Shown here: in pieces, positions 12,207 to 23,344 of the stretch | How positions within the stretch are numbered: position 1 is the first letter of the stretch | Layout: every line of letters starts with the position of its first letter | Assembly (NCBI GenBank): GCA_009733775.1 | Contig: WOGZ01000198.1 | Span: 1-64,000, forward strand | From: Alectoria sarmentosa | Taxonomy: Eukaryota; Ascomycota; Lecanoromycetes; Lecanorales; Parmeliaceae | Reading direction: 5' to 3' | Length of the DNA stretch: 64,000 nt | Position numbers and translations under genes: made by a program | The notes under the pieces: model-generated | Database searches by the model: none | Told to the model about the DNA's origin: nothing | The model's input: the letters and a program-made list of their open reading frames with translations, nothing else

Positions 12207-12873
12207 ATGGTCCAACTCGAAGAAGTCGAGGACGCGGAGCTCGATCGAGCGCAACCCGGTCCCGTCGGGGACGACTATGATTCCGACGACTTTGTGGACA
12301 CGGGTATGTGGAAATCTTGATGCATCTACTCCGAGTACCTGACAATTGGGGGGGGAGGGGGGGGGGGGTGATAGTCCGCTAATACCCACCCTGTGACCTC
12401 CAGATTCCGAGCTCTCAGACGACGACATCGTCTCATCCGGCCCCCCCGCCGAATCAATCACAGACCGGTATGCCCTCCTTTCCCTTTCCCGTCCCCTTCC
12501 CTTCTTCCCTTCTTCCCCTTTCCCCCTCAATCCCCTCCCTCGCCCCCCCCCAAACCCCCCTTCCCCAGCTAACAACCCCTCCTCCCTTTCCAGTCTCCTC
12601 GCCCTGCGCGACATCCTCCCCCCCCGCTACCGCCGCGCCCTCACCTCGACCATCTCCTCGACTTTCTCCGTCACGAAGAGCGGCGCCTGGTGGGGCGGGC
12701 AGGGGCTCTGGGTGTTGACGACGGGGGCGATCATGCTGAGCGTGCCGTTCGCCGTGTGCGTGGTGGAGGAGCAGCAGATTGTGGAGCAGGAGCGGGAGCT
12801 GAAGGCGCAGGAGGGGGCGCGGGAGGTGCTGGTGCCAGGGGTGAGCGGGGGTGGAGGTGGGAGCGGGCTGTAG
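12207..12873 (+). CDS. TOM22: Mitochondrial import receptor subunit Tom22
   Basis: Outer-membrane receptor of the TOM complex that receives presequences from Tom20 and organises the channel. Three exons, 12207-12303, 12404-12467 and 12594-12873, with 100- and 126-nt introns, give 146 aa. The start MVQLEEVEDAELDR is the family N-terminus and is followed by an acidic cytosolic stretch (DDYDSDDFVDTDSELSDDD). SITDRLLALRDILPP is conserved, and one transmembrane segment lies near GLWVLTTGAIMLSVPFAV. A short Gly-rich intermembrane tail ends at GGSGL. The gene is missed by simple ORF calling because its exons are small and its introns contain long G and C runs. The single C-tail and topology match the fungal protein. 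Confidence 0.88.
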
Positions 12874-13471
12874 GGTGGATGTATGTCGGGGGAAAAGATG
12901 AGATGGGATGGGATGGGGGAGGGTGTGTGTGCATAGGGTGGTACGGTGTGGGAGATAAGGTTAGGAGGGGGTGAGGGGAGATGGTGGGTGTAAGATATCT
13001 CTGCTCCGAGTCGGATTTGCATACAGTGTGAATAGGATCTTTGTACATTGGAGACTGTATCCTTGAGCTTTTATATAATGGAGTCCTTTCTATCCTGTCT
13101 ATATGGTCTGGACTGAGTGACACGATTGTTGCTGGTGGTGTTGAGCTGGACACACGCCCTACATTGTGCCAGCTATAGATTCGCTTGAAGTCTTCCATGA
13201 TATCCAGAATGTGTAAAGCCGCTTCTAGGTCGGTGGCTGCCTATACCAAGTACAACACGAATTAGGATCTTTCCAGTTGCGAAAATATCCAAGTATGTCG
13301 GACTATTCCATGCTATCATTGTATCGTTGTATTCAAACTTCGCCCGACAGCCGGCGCGCTCATGGCCACATGAAAAGCTGAGGGCAGGATTTGAAACCCA
13401 TTCTCGATATCAATATGCGTTCGAGAACCTCTCGGGCTGTCGAAAGATCAATTTCAAATCCCTGAAGATAT
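12874..13471. other. Intergenic region between convergent TOM22 and DUF4211 gene
   Basis: No coding region. The G-rich 3' flank of TOM22 runs to about 12985. The true 3' end of the DUF4211 gene may reach into 13410-13471 if a last small exon exists. Confidence 0.5.
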
Positions 13472-15548
13472 TCATGAAGATAGACGTACCTTAGAGTCTC
13501 TGGCAGCCGCCAGATTCTCTTTGAAATGTTTATAGAGCATTTTCGTCACACCTTTATCCTCCATAACATCTACAATCTTGTTGGTAGCCTTCTGCCTCTT
13601 CTTCTGGCGCAGGTTCTCTCGTTCAACGATCTTCGCAGGAGTGAGGTGGCCTGCAGCTGCCAGCCATGTGAGAACGCTCTGGTTGAGTGCGTAACGCCAG
13701 TGATGCAGGGCGTGACCCATTTCTGCGTTGGCGCAACAGAATCTAAAAGCTGTAAGCTATTACGAAAATATCTTATTGATTTTTCCTAGTCGAACCTGCC
13801 AAGGAAGAAACTCTCCCCCTCCTCAGTACTGCTGCTTTCGTCGTCCTTTGAATCTTCACTCTCATCTTCATCGTCGTCGTCATACTCAATGGTTTCCAAG
13901 GTAGTACGATTGTAGGGTCTTCCAGAAAAGGTGAGTTTATGCTTTGGAGGGTGGTTAGTCCTCCGGCATGCATCACACTTGTGCTCCAGCATTGTCGGCA
14001 CATCAATTCTGGAAAGGTCGGGCCGTTCTTTGAGCGCCTTATTGAACGCTCCTCCCCAGACAGAGGATAAAAATATAGATCCAGCATAACCCTGGACCTC
14101 ATCGTCAACCTTCTTATGGGCAAGCGTATAGATCTCGTCGTATCTGTTGAACGCTGGGTTCAACTTGTTATGTACCATCCACTCAACTTCGGCCTTGAAG
14201 TGCTCGAAAGGCTTCTTGTTGGAATGATATGTCAGATGAAGCGGCACGCCTGCAACACCGAGGTCAACCCCCACTTTGTCATCTTCGTCATCTACGAAAT
14301 CGTCCTCGTATTGATCTAGGTTGCCTCCTCTGCGCATTGCATGATGTATGGGCTCCGGACCTGATAAATCGCCCTCGTCGTCGTCGTCCTGCTCGTCCTG
14401 CTCGTCTTCCTCTTGAGATTCCTCCTTGATACCAGCACGACGTCGTCTGAGTTCCGCAAGCTTCTGCTGTCTCTTGCTCCGTTCAGATACAATGGGTCCA
14501 TCTCTAGTGCGAGTACTGCGCAACGGTGTCCCGGTCTCCTGTAGATCCTCCAACTCTCCTTGCAAATCATCCGAAAGCTCTTCCTCTTCCTCTTCCTCAT
14601 GGTCGGTTTCTCGGGCTGGAGATTGAAGTCGCGCTGCGGTCTTACGTTTCCGGACTGGCGTTGCTACCACATCCTCACTCGAACTGTCTTCATTCCCATC
14701 TGATATCACAATAGACTTTACTGTTTTCTTTGCCGTCCTTGCGTCTGACGGCCCAGCTCTTGCTCTGGTACCTACATTTGTAGTACTTGTCGAACGTGAC
14801 GAAACTGAGACCTGCTGCCGTAATTTCTTTGTAGAATCCTCGCTGTCAGTCTCAAATGGAGAGCTACCAGCTTGCGGGTAACCCTGAAAAAGCCTTGATC
14901 TCTTCATCGGTGTCACTAATTTCCGAGGTGTCTGTGGCTCTGGGCTATCATCACTGCTCAGTGTTATGGGCGCCGGCCTGATTCTTCTGGTACTGCGGAC
15001 AGGCATGTCGTCGTCTTCTTCTTCGCTTGTGAAACCCTTAGATGACCGTCCATCGTCCCCTGTAATGGTGTTGGCACCGGGTACGGGCTGCATAGAGTTG
15101 TTACCAGTTTTTGGCTCGAAGAGCTTGCCAGACAATGGGCTTTTGTTCTCTGTTACTGTAGCTAGATAAATTTCAATAGCTGATCGAGCAAACAGTCCAA
15201 GACTTAATTACTTTGCTCATTGTTCACCTCCACCTGCGATGATGCAGCCGGCGTAGGAAGCTGATCCGAAGTTTTGCTCGGTGACGGAATCACTACTTGA
15301 ACTTGCTGACTCCCAAATGGCGATCCACCGTTGCTCGAAGCCCGACTGAATGGGGAGCCGGCAGGAGTAGAGTACCCAATCCGACGCTTTTTCGTGGGGG
15401 TTGACATTGTACCATCGTATCGAACAGACGCAGCTGGCCGTTGGATTTGTTCAGAGTACTGAGAAGTAGCCGGCGACGAAGATGGCAAGGGCGTGAAGCT
15501 CAGTTGCGTCTGGCGCTTTTTGCGAATGGATCTCCGTGGCTGAGACAT
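13472..15548 (-). CDS. DUF4211 domain protein (nuclear, acidic)
   Basis: Three exons: 15212-15548, 13796-15155 and 13472-13742; introns of 56 and 53 nt; 655 aa. The N-terminus has a basic patch, RRSIRKKRQTQLSFTPLPSS, whose QTQLSFTPL resembles a PCNA-interaction motif, though this is only a resemblance. The centre is long, disordered, Ser/Glu/Asp-rich and probably nuclear. The C-terminal DUF4211 domain starts near FEHFKAEVEWMVHNKLNPAF and includes CDACRRTNHPP (a CxxC...H-type cluster), CCANAEMGHALHHWRY and KIVDVMEDKGVTKMLYKHFK. The end is uncertain: the frame reads through GT at 13491 to a stop at 13472, but a 53-nt intron to a short last exon (ending about 13411) is also possible. Function is unknown in the family. 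Confidence 0.8.
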
Positions 15549-15948
15549 TTTGTTTGGCTTAGAAACGGTAGGTGTGATTATGTACTGGGAGGAACATATA
15601 AGCCGTGAGTGAAATGAGATGAGGAAATGAGCAAAAGATTGTGGAAAAGTGAATCGAAAATGGAAAAGTGACGCGCTTCAGAGGCAACGCGACTGCAAAG
15701 ACTGTATCGAGCCCTAAACCGACGAACCCTAAGTCCATTGCTTGGGCCCACTTTTCCACTTTATTGATAAAACCCCTCGAACGAACATTTGACCTCATGT
15801 GTAGGGACAATATTCAATCTGGTGTGTCAGTCAAAGTGGGATTTTACCGTATTGTATCTCATTCTAAGCAATTTACTGCTGCAGTCGTTGAAATCTATGT
15901 CTAAAAGTGCATAATTGGTTATGCAGACAGCCAATGCCTCCATTCTCA

Positions 15949-17879
15949 TCACATGACTTGCTTCACCTCTTTTGCTAGCTCTTTGAGGTCCGGAAAGGCC
16001 CCTTTTGCCTCTGTAATAATACCCTTCGCTCCCACAGCTTCACAAAGGTCGTCTACCTCGCCTCCTTTGGCCGTCATATACTTCAACAGGCCGACAGCAA
16101 GAAGCAGCCCTCTCATTCCGTCCTTGCTCTCTCTTTCGCGTCCCATTGCCTCTAGTAGACTAGCTACCAACTCCACCTGGCTACTTTCCGGTAGAAAATC
16201 GGCGTTCCCTTCAATACGTTGTTGATGGTTTGAAGCAGCCATGTTGAACGCCAAGGATGATGCCGCAACCCGCACAGGAGGATGCTCATTGTCCAAGAGG
16301 GAAGACGTGACGAGTTGAAATAGAGGGGCTGAGTAACTAGGTTTCAGGAAGAGTTTGATAGGGAAGAGTTGTGAAGTGAACAGATTGCAGGCCATATGTA
16401 AGGTCACAATTCGTAGTTGATATGGGCAGCTCGTATCCAGACGATTGACGGTATTTAAAATTCTGAACACAATTTCCGAGGCATCTTCCGCGTAGTAGCC
16501 ACTCACACGAGGATCCACGAGGGCGAGGCGGAAGAGGTCAACTATTGGGAAAAGACTCTCCGGCGGCAAGGTTTGAAATGATTTGGATATAAAGGCAGTA
16601 ATAGCTGGGAGATTGGGAAGTGGAGCCTCCACAGCGCCGGACTGCTGTCGAGTTGTGATAAAATCTTTCAGGGTGCCGACAGCGGGATTAGAGCCAGATG
16701 GTCCCATTTTCGCAATGAGCTTCTCAAGTGGTGGTATCTTGGTGTAAGTGACAGGCGTCTTGTGCTGTCGTTGCAATGTCGGCAGTCGGAGGAGAGTATG
16801 TGGATGCGGAGGATGAGCCATCTGGATCAGCAAGCGTACACTGCCACGGAGCTTTGCTTCGTTTGCGCCTGACCACTCGCTTTCTTTCTCTCCTTTGATA
16901 AAAGTCATAAACGTGGGTGTGGCGCGGACTTGATACTTGGCACCGATCTCATAGGCATCGTTGATATCGACTTTGATCAGCGTGGCTTTGCTGCCAGCTT
17001 CCGCTGCAAGTTCATCATATGCAGGGTAGACGATTTTGCAAGGCGCGCAGGTTGAAGAGGTAAAGAAAATGACAGCGCAAGAGTCTCTGGCCGATGCAAG
17101 CAATTCGCCCAATTGCTTCAACCTGGTCGGCCTGTATACCACACCAGGAACTTCCTCCTTCTTCTGCGATATGCTCATGTTTGTTTGCGGCCGAGATGAG
17201 AGTCCGTTAGGTATCGATTGTCGCCGCGCCGTGACTTGGGGGACATTGTTCGGTGGCACTGGAGCTTGGGTGATACCGCGCATGGCATTATCTAGCTGGG
17301 GCTTTAACATCTGGCCAAAAGGCGTATTTAGTACGGTTTGTGGCAGTGAGCTGATATGGTCCGGAATGCCTTTGCCGACTAGAAACATCGAAAAATCGTT
17401 CGTGAAGTTGTTGCAATTGTGGAGGAACAGGTCGTAGGACTTTGCTCGACACAGACATTAGCAATCATTCACGTGAAACACCATAGTTCGATGCCTTACC
17501 TCCATAGTATATATTGCCTTGAGCGATTCGAGATACTCCAGAATCACTTCAAGAGGGAGTTGCGTTGTACCCATAGGAATGACTTCCATCGGCCTTCCAT
17601 GATGTGTCCCTCCTGGGTATGATGTCTGTACACCGGAGCCGAAAAAATATTCTATTCCGCCAAACACCAAGGCGGTGTGATATACAGCATCGATTTGTAT
17701 TCCGAGCAGCTGGCCAGACATCTGTAGAAATCAGCATCATATGCATGATCATTGGCGCTGTTCAAAGAGAACCTGTCTGGCGAGTCCCTATCATCCAAAC
17801 GTCAGTCTACCAGATCAAGGCGAACCTGCGAAAGAGGTCGCACCTTAGAAATATCATAAACGTACAATTGGACGTCCAT
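15949..17879 (-). CDS. PPPDE peptidase-thioredoxin-PUL domain protein (deSUMOylase-like)
   Basis: Four exons: 17844-17879, 17773-17787, 17500-17721 and 15949-17439; introns of 56, 51 and 60 nt; 587 aa. The PPPDE (DeSI-type papain-fold isopeptidase) domain covers residues 1-150. Its catalytic His is in IDAVYHTALVFGG and its Cys in LFLHNCNNFTNDF. A thioredoxin fold follows (about 195-310) with active site TCAPCK and the cis-Pro segment RATPTF. A C-terminal PUL domain, an alpha-helical Ub/Cdc48-binding repeat (about 355-587), ends the protein. Exon 2 is only 15 nt (codes GLARQ), yet it is needed to restore the conserved LARQ-x-S sequence. The fusion is known in fungi and points to ubiquitin/SUMO turnover; substrates are unknown. 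Confidence 0.88.
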
Positions 17880-18159
17880 CTCCGCAGGTCGAGTGATTAA
17901 GTCTGGACTCTTGAATTTAGTAAGGCGAATGATTCACAGCGCAAAAAAAGAGAAAGGGAACAAGCAGGCGTAACATGTATACTGGCATGAAGAAGAAGGG
18001 GCTAGAAGCTCTACGAAGGATGTGGCTCAGTATGGTAGGAGGCCGTGACGCGAAGTTCGTTGCCTGAGATGGCGATAATAAATGGATTCGGGACTTGCCG
18101 CCGTTAAAGATCGACGTAGGGAACAACCGAGGCAACACTCGGATTACTCTTTTCACCTC

Positions 18160-18260
18160 CAAGGGGGTGTCAAAAGTCATTAGTCACCGAGGTTTACCCG
18201 GCTACTGTGCGCAGCACCAAAAAATAACCTCGGTGACTAATGACTTTTGACACCCCCTTG
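18160..18260. repeat. 101-bp perfect palindrome, MITE-like
   Basis: The 35-bp left arm (18160-18194) is the exact reverse complement of the right arm (18226-18260) around a 31-bp centre. Arms begin CAAGGGGGTGTCAAAAG. The bases CTC flank both sides and could be a 3-bp target duplication. There is no coding capacity. It sits between the promoter of the PPPDE gene and the 3' end of the F-box-like gene. The structure fits a miniature inverted-repeat transposable element, or possibly a structured transcript or transcription-blocking hairpin. Confidence 0.8.
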
Positions 18261-18511
18261 CTCGAGTGCCTTAAATTCATGACGGATGATGAATCAGCAG
18301 ACATCTTGGATGATTGAACTTATTTGTTCTAGAAATTGGACAGCCGTATGGAGGATGCGTGCCGTCGTTTCCCATGGGCATCCTGCTCACTGTGCTGGAC
18401 TTGCCAGCTGCTCCAGTATCTTTAGACAGAGGAGGAAAGACATCGATCCCAGACGCCTTCTTTGGCAAGCATCAGTTCTTTTGGAGGATGCCTCTCTACT
18501 TCCTTTCCCTG

Positions 18512-19485
18512 CTAATTCGAGGTTGTTTCTAGCCCTTCCATTCTGGAGTCTTCTGCTTCAGCTTTGTCTTCATACTCTCCTTCCACAGTAATATCATCGC
18601 TCAAGTCCACAGAGTCCTCGTCTCCAACATCCCGGGGATCATCGTAATCACTTTCCGGCTCCTCTTCCTTGGCTTTGCGATAAGCCCGGAATTTCGCTCC
18701 CTTGGGACCTTCGATCTCGGCTTGCAATTCCGCTGCATAAGCTGGAGAAGCATATCTATTGATGAAGAACTACAACACTTGTAAGTTTCAAATCCACCTT
18801 CATCAAAAGAGTCTATGCTCACCTTTTCGGCTCGACATTTCTTTAGAGGCTCCAAGCAGCGCTCCCCATAGTATCCCTTGTCCCACGAGCCGCCGTACTT
18901 ATAGGCCAGACTGTTGTAAAAGTCCACCTTCAGGATCTTAAAGTCATTCAATGTGAACTTCTTGCATGCGTGTTTAACATTCGTGGTGGTCCAATAGATG
19001 GCGTCTGCCTGAGTAGGATCGTTGTCGTCGCCCATGGTACTGATGACAAGGCACATTTTGGTGATGAGGCGGCTGTAGTGACGAGGACATTCGATCTTTT
19101 CTGCCTCCGGCCAGCGCCACATGGGCCGAAACTGGTCCCCATAAAAACTCCATTTGAACCAATTCTCTCCGTACAGGACAGCGGCGGCTTCTTCGTGGAT
19201 CTTCTTGTTGGTACGCATGATCTCTGGGTGCATTTCGTAATTCCCCTCTCCAATCTCAATTATCAGGTCTCGGATGCGCATACTCAATTTTTCATGTTCG
19301 CTAGCATAGCTGTCATCATCCTCTGCTGCGCTAAGGAAAATGGGCGTGAGCAACAGCTCTCTGTAGATTCTGCGCCGCGCTGTGGAGGGAAGCTCCTCGA
19401 ACTCGAAGGTAGGCAACCTAGGCTTTACGCCTTGCGTGCGCAATGCGGCAGCCTCGAAGGGATGATCCTTTGCAAAAAGATCCAT
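18512..19485 (-). CDS. F-box/2EXR-like protein with acidic tail
   Basis: Two exons, 18823-19485 and 18512-18769, with a 53-nt intron; 306 aa. Start taken at MDLFAKDHPFE (19485), because the longer frame has no ATG upstream. Residues 26-45 (FEFEELPSTARRRIYRELLL) match the short F-box-like motif (LPxExRxxIYxxLL) of the large fungal 2EXR/F-box family. The middle has the family pattern PEIMRTNKKIHEEAAAVLYG. The C-terminus is strongly acidic (SDYDDPRDVGDEDSVDLSDD). Members of this expanded family are mostly of unknown function; substrate-adaptor roles are inferred only from the motif. Confidence 0.72.
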
Positions 19486-19587
19486 TTGGATGAGAAATCT
19501 ACCGGGAAGGTGAGCTATTGAAGTGAAACTAAGCTGATCAGGTGAGTAGTTCAGAGGTAGTGATTGAATGAATCCAGCGGACTTCAC

Positions 19588-20191
19588 GAGTGCATGTGAT
19601 TATCTCAGAGCACCAATTGAATAAGATAGTACTCACATTTGTTCTAGCAGAAGAGCATCCACAGACTTTGCAAATCGTTCGCCGAGGATGCAGATGAAAT
19701 GCTCAAGTAGCTTGAAGATAAATTGCAAAAAGTATGGATGAGACCGAGTAAAGGTTTTTGGTTTGTAAACCCTCAGTATAGTGGCTGTTAGAACCATTCG
19801 AAGTGAATGAGACTTCGCTTAGCCGAAGGTTGGGTTTGCTCGGCGTAAACATCACCTCAACGGTGAATTACAACTAGCTTATGATGGATTGCCAAACTTA
19901 TATCTGAAAGCTTCACTTCAAGTATTGATCTTAAACCCCAAGGGGACCCCAGGGGGTGTGCTCTCCAATGGGATATTTGATTACAATGATTCTCTCAATC
20001 GAGTGAAGGCCAGCCCAAAAATAAGCTAGCGGCATCCAGACCTCTGGCCTACCCCCAAAAACCATTAATTCTTCAACAATAGATATTCTTTGATTATGGA
20101 ATCAACATATCTACCCCAGTCCCCATGCATATAAAAAGACCCCTCCCCCTTCCCCTTACCGTCTCCATCCTCCATTCCAAACCCCCAAAAC
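19588..20191. other. Intergenic, upstream of DUF1989 gene
   Basis: No coding region seen. It contains the upstream regions of the flanking divergent genes. Confidence 0.5.
20130..20138 (+). promoter_or_regulatory. TATA-like box of DUF1989 gene
   Basis: TATAAAAAG lies about 55 bp upstream of the ATG at 20192, followed by a CT-rich stretch common at fungal transcription starts. Location and sequence support a core promoter; no experiment is implied. Confidence 0.45.
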
Positions 20192-20842
20192 ATGTCCAGC
20201 ATCCAAACCCTCCCCGCCAGCAGCGGCACCGCCTTCCTCCTCCAAAAGGACCAAACCGTCAAAATAACCAACACCCACGGCCGCCAAGTGATCGACTTCT
20301 GGGCCCTCAACCCCTCGAACCCCGCCGAATACCTCTCCATGTCCCACAACCACGCCATCCACCGCAAACTGCATTTCAAAGCCGGCGACACCCTCTACAG
20401 CAGCATCTCCCGCCCCATCCTATCCTGGCTCGACGACACCAGCAACGGCGACCACGACACGCTAATCTCCGCCTGCAATCCGCTGCGGTACGACAAGATG
20501 GGCGTGAAAGGCTGGCACGCTAGTTGCGCGGAGAATTATCAGAAGGCCGTCAGGGGCCTCCTCTCTGCTACTACTACTACTACTTCTGATATTGCACAAG
20601 AAGTGAAGGACAGGTTCCCAGTGACGCCGCCTACGCCGTTGAATCTGTTTATGAATGTCAAGGTTGGTCAAGAGGGCGGGATTGTTTTCGGCGCGCCGAC
20701 GAGCAGGCAGGGGGATTCGGTTGCGTTCAAGGCGCTTATGGATGTCGTGGTGGTGCTGAGCGCTTGTCCGATGGATCAGAGGGCTAGTGATGATTGGTTG
20801 CCTGATCCCAAAGAGGCGCACTATGAGATTAGCGAAGGCTGA
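20192..20842 (+). CDS. DUF1989 (urea carboxylase-associated) family protein
   Basis: Intronless, 216 aa, full length for the family. The N-terminal MSSIQTLPASSGTAFLLQKD leads into a beta-rich fold. ITNTHGRQVIDFWAL is the family start motif. Later landmarks are SMSHNHAIHRKLHFKAGDTL, HDTLISACNPLRYDKMG, CAENYQKAV and PTPLNLFMNV. The ending VVVLSACPMDQ is where family members have their last cysteine. Bacterial relatives are encoded next to urea carboxylase and guanidine-metabolism genes; the role in fungi is unknown. Most codons end in C in the first half and in other bases later. A urea-transporter relic lies 18 kb away, too far to be meaningful. Confidence 0.88.
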   Translation: MSSIQTLPASSGTAFLLQKDQTVKITNTHGRQVIDFWALNPSNPAEYLSMSHNHAIHRKLHFKAGDTLYSSISRPILSWLDDTSNGDHDTLISACNPLRYDKMGVKGWHASCAENYQKAVRGLLSATTTTTSDIAQEVKDRFPVTPPTPLNLFMNVKVGQEGGIVFGAPTSRQGDSVAFKALMDVVVVLSACPMDQRASDDWLPDPKEAHYEISEG

Positions 20843-23344
20843 GCGTCGAGGATAGATGTCTAGTCAGGGTGGTGAAGCTGCCTTTGATTTTGGTTTTAAC
20901 TCAGCCTTAGGTTGTGAGTGCCTCGTCCACGAGCGGAATATTAGTCGGGTTTGTAGGTTTGGCGGCTCGCTAGCCAACCAATTCCTTGATCCCCTTTGCA
21001 TTAGGTATGTCGTGTGCGGAGCGGCAGCAAGTTTGCGTGTGTGTGAACATTCTCCTTCTTTGACCTTTTCCTTTTCCGAGCTTTCTTCCTTTAAAAAATC
21101 ACAGAGCAGCTGCTGCGTCCAGAAAGACTTCACATCCTCACAAAAGCAGCTCAATGCAGTTATCCACTTACTCAGAAAATACCCACCCATCTTTCCACAA
21201 CGTCTTCAAGAGAATCATGACCCTCAACCTAGCGCTCGATATCAAGCCGGCCAGCCACGGCACTAGCAACACACGGTTCATTCATTTTAAAAACACAGAC
21301 ACTCACAATCTCTTGGAGACAGCGTCTACCGAAGAGAACTACAAATGCGAGAAGACGCCTACTCCAATCCTTCTATACAGAGGTTAATTTGGAAGAACCA
21401 ACCATCACCGCCTCAGCCAACAATTTCGTACACACGGCGCCCGAAGCCTACATCAAGTAGCACCACCATCTCATCATATCCGCCCGGAAGATGTGTAAAG
21501 AATTTCGCCATCCCCCCCCCCATCCCAGCTGAGAATTTCGATCAACCGTAATGACGCGAGAAGCTCGCGGTAAATATGGTCACTCATGAAGGCGAGTAGG
21601 GTCTATTCAGTAGTTGCCATGGGAATGAACCTATGGAAATGTGCCGAAGGATATGTAATAGGAGAAGAAGGTCACAGATGCCGACTTTTCACACCAACAA
21701 CCGCGAGTCGTCGCTTCCATACCCCAAAAGACACACTCACCAAAGTTTCTTCAACCCCATCGCTCGCCACGATTTCTGCCTTCCCTCTATTCCTTCATTG
21801 GACTCTGCTTACCCGGCAAACAATCCCACCAGAAACAAAACAACAACAACAAGTAATCCCCATCTCGAAACTTCCGGCCCAACACAAAGTCCACTCCACG
21901 CCGAAATCCAGACGCCCCCTAAAAGCTAGCCAGCCAACCAACCAGCCCACCAGCCAGCCAGCCAGCCAAACAACCAACCAGTCAATCAGTCCCAGCATTC
22001 CGCACTTCCATCCAAATTTTCCGTGACCCAATAACCAAGCTCATTATCATCAACTTCTAGACTTACATAGTCAGTAAAAAAATTTGACTGTAAAGGAAAG
22101 TCGATCAAGTACGGTGCGATGAATGGTTGGTCGTCTGCAATTTTCGCTTTCTGGAGCGGGATGTGTTGAAGGGAGGATTCTGGAGTAGGTTATTTTAAAA
22201 CAGAACAGAGGCTCAATGATTAGGTAGATACTGTCGAGTGAGTGAGGCAGAAGCTGCATGTATACATTCTTGACAGGGTGATTTATCACACACAGCGTTG
22301 ACGCCTGTAAATAGCACCAGATGGGAAAAGAACACAGTTGTGCCAATTGTAGTCAATAAAAATGGACACGGAATCAACGCAATGATAGTCCATGGGCCTT
22401 TTTTGAGACACGCAGTAGGTACACAAATAGCGATGGGTGCCAGTGCTGGGCGTGGAGAGCGCGAGCCTCTTTTTCGAGTTCGTAGATGTTCGTGATCAAA
22501 GGCAACAAGAACTCCCACCAATACCGCAAAGAACTCAAACCCCCCCCTCCCCCCCCACAAAAAAAGCCACATCACCACTTTACTATCCCGTCACGAACAG
22601 ACATCTCAAAATGCCGCAAAGTCCAACATGGAAAAAGCCGTGAACAGATTAGCTGAGTTTCATCCCAGTCTCTGCCAGATCGCCACTGCTTCTCGGGACT
22701 GTTGCCGCGGGCGTTTTCAAGGCTCTGTATGTGTGTGTGTGTGTGTGTGTGGTCGTTTTAGCTACCTGGTTCTAGTTCTAGTTCTAGTTCTGGCATGGAG
22801 AAATGTTTTGATTTCATTGTCTGTCAGAAGTGGCATATGGGCTGGGCGGTGCATTGATTTTGGCATTGAACAATGTGAGGGTTTTGGTTGGGCTGAGCGA
22901 GAGTGGGAGCGAGGCGGAGGTTTGGAGGTTGGTGGATGGGAGGATGGGGAGGGGGGCGTTGATGCCGATATGGGGTTTAATAGTTGGTAGGGGGAGGGAT
23001 ATGATATCTTGTGCCAGGACGCTTCAGAGGTGTGACTTGATGCGACATGGGGGGGGGGGTAAATGAGAGGTGGAGCTTTCCGAGTTGAGCTTTTTGTTGA
23101 TACTTTGACCCGGCAGTAGAACGATTGAGATGAGCTGAGCCTTTGCGAACACTTTGGGTTGATGACCCGAAAAAATATGAAAAAAAAATGTGCATTAGCC
23201 AATATCACAAAGCCATTTCTCGTCAGGGTCATATCTATCCATTAAAGTGAGCTGAAGTGCTCAATACCACAGCTCGATACCATTGAAAATATGAGAGAAG
23301 AAGATTCTCCGCAACCGCCCTCTCCATAGCTTCGTCGCGCATGG
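20843..23344. other. Intergenic with simple repeats
   Basis: No gene is supported. It contains a run of CCAGC/CCAAC units at about 21930-21990, a (GT)n microsatellite at about 22726-22750, TTCTAG units at about 22768-22790 and poly-G at about 23049-23058. ORFs across these repeats are artefacts. Confidence 0.55.

Noticed and set aside
13380..13420. tRNA T-arm-like sequence on the minus strand
   Set aside because: No matching acceptor, D or anticodon arms could be placed.
21586..22026. Pro/Ser/Gln-rich frames
   Set aside because: Products of the CCAGCCAACC simple repeat, with no conserved domain.
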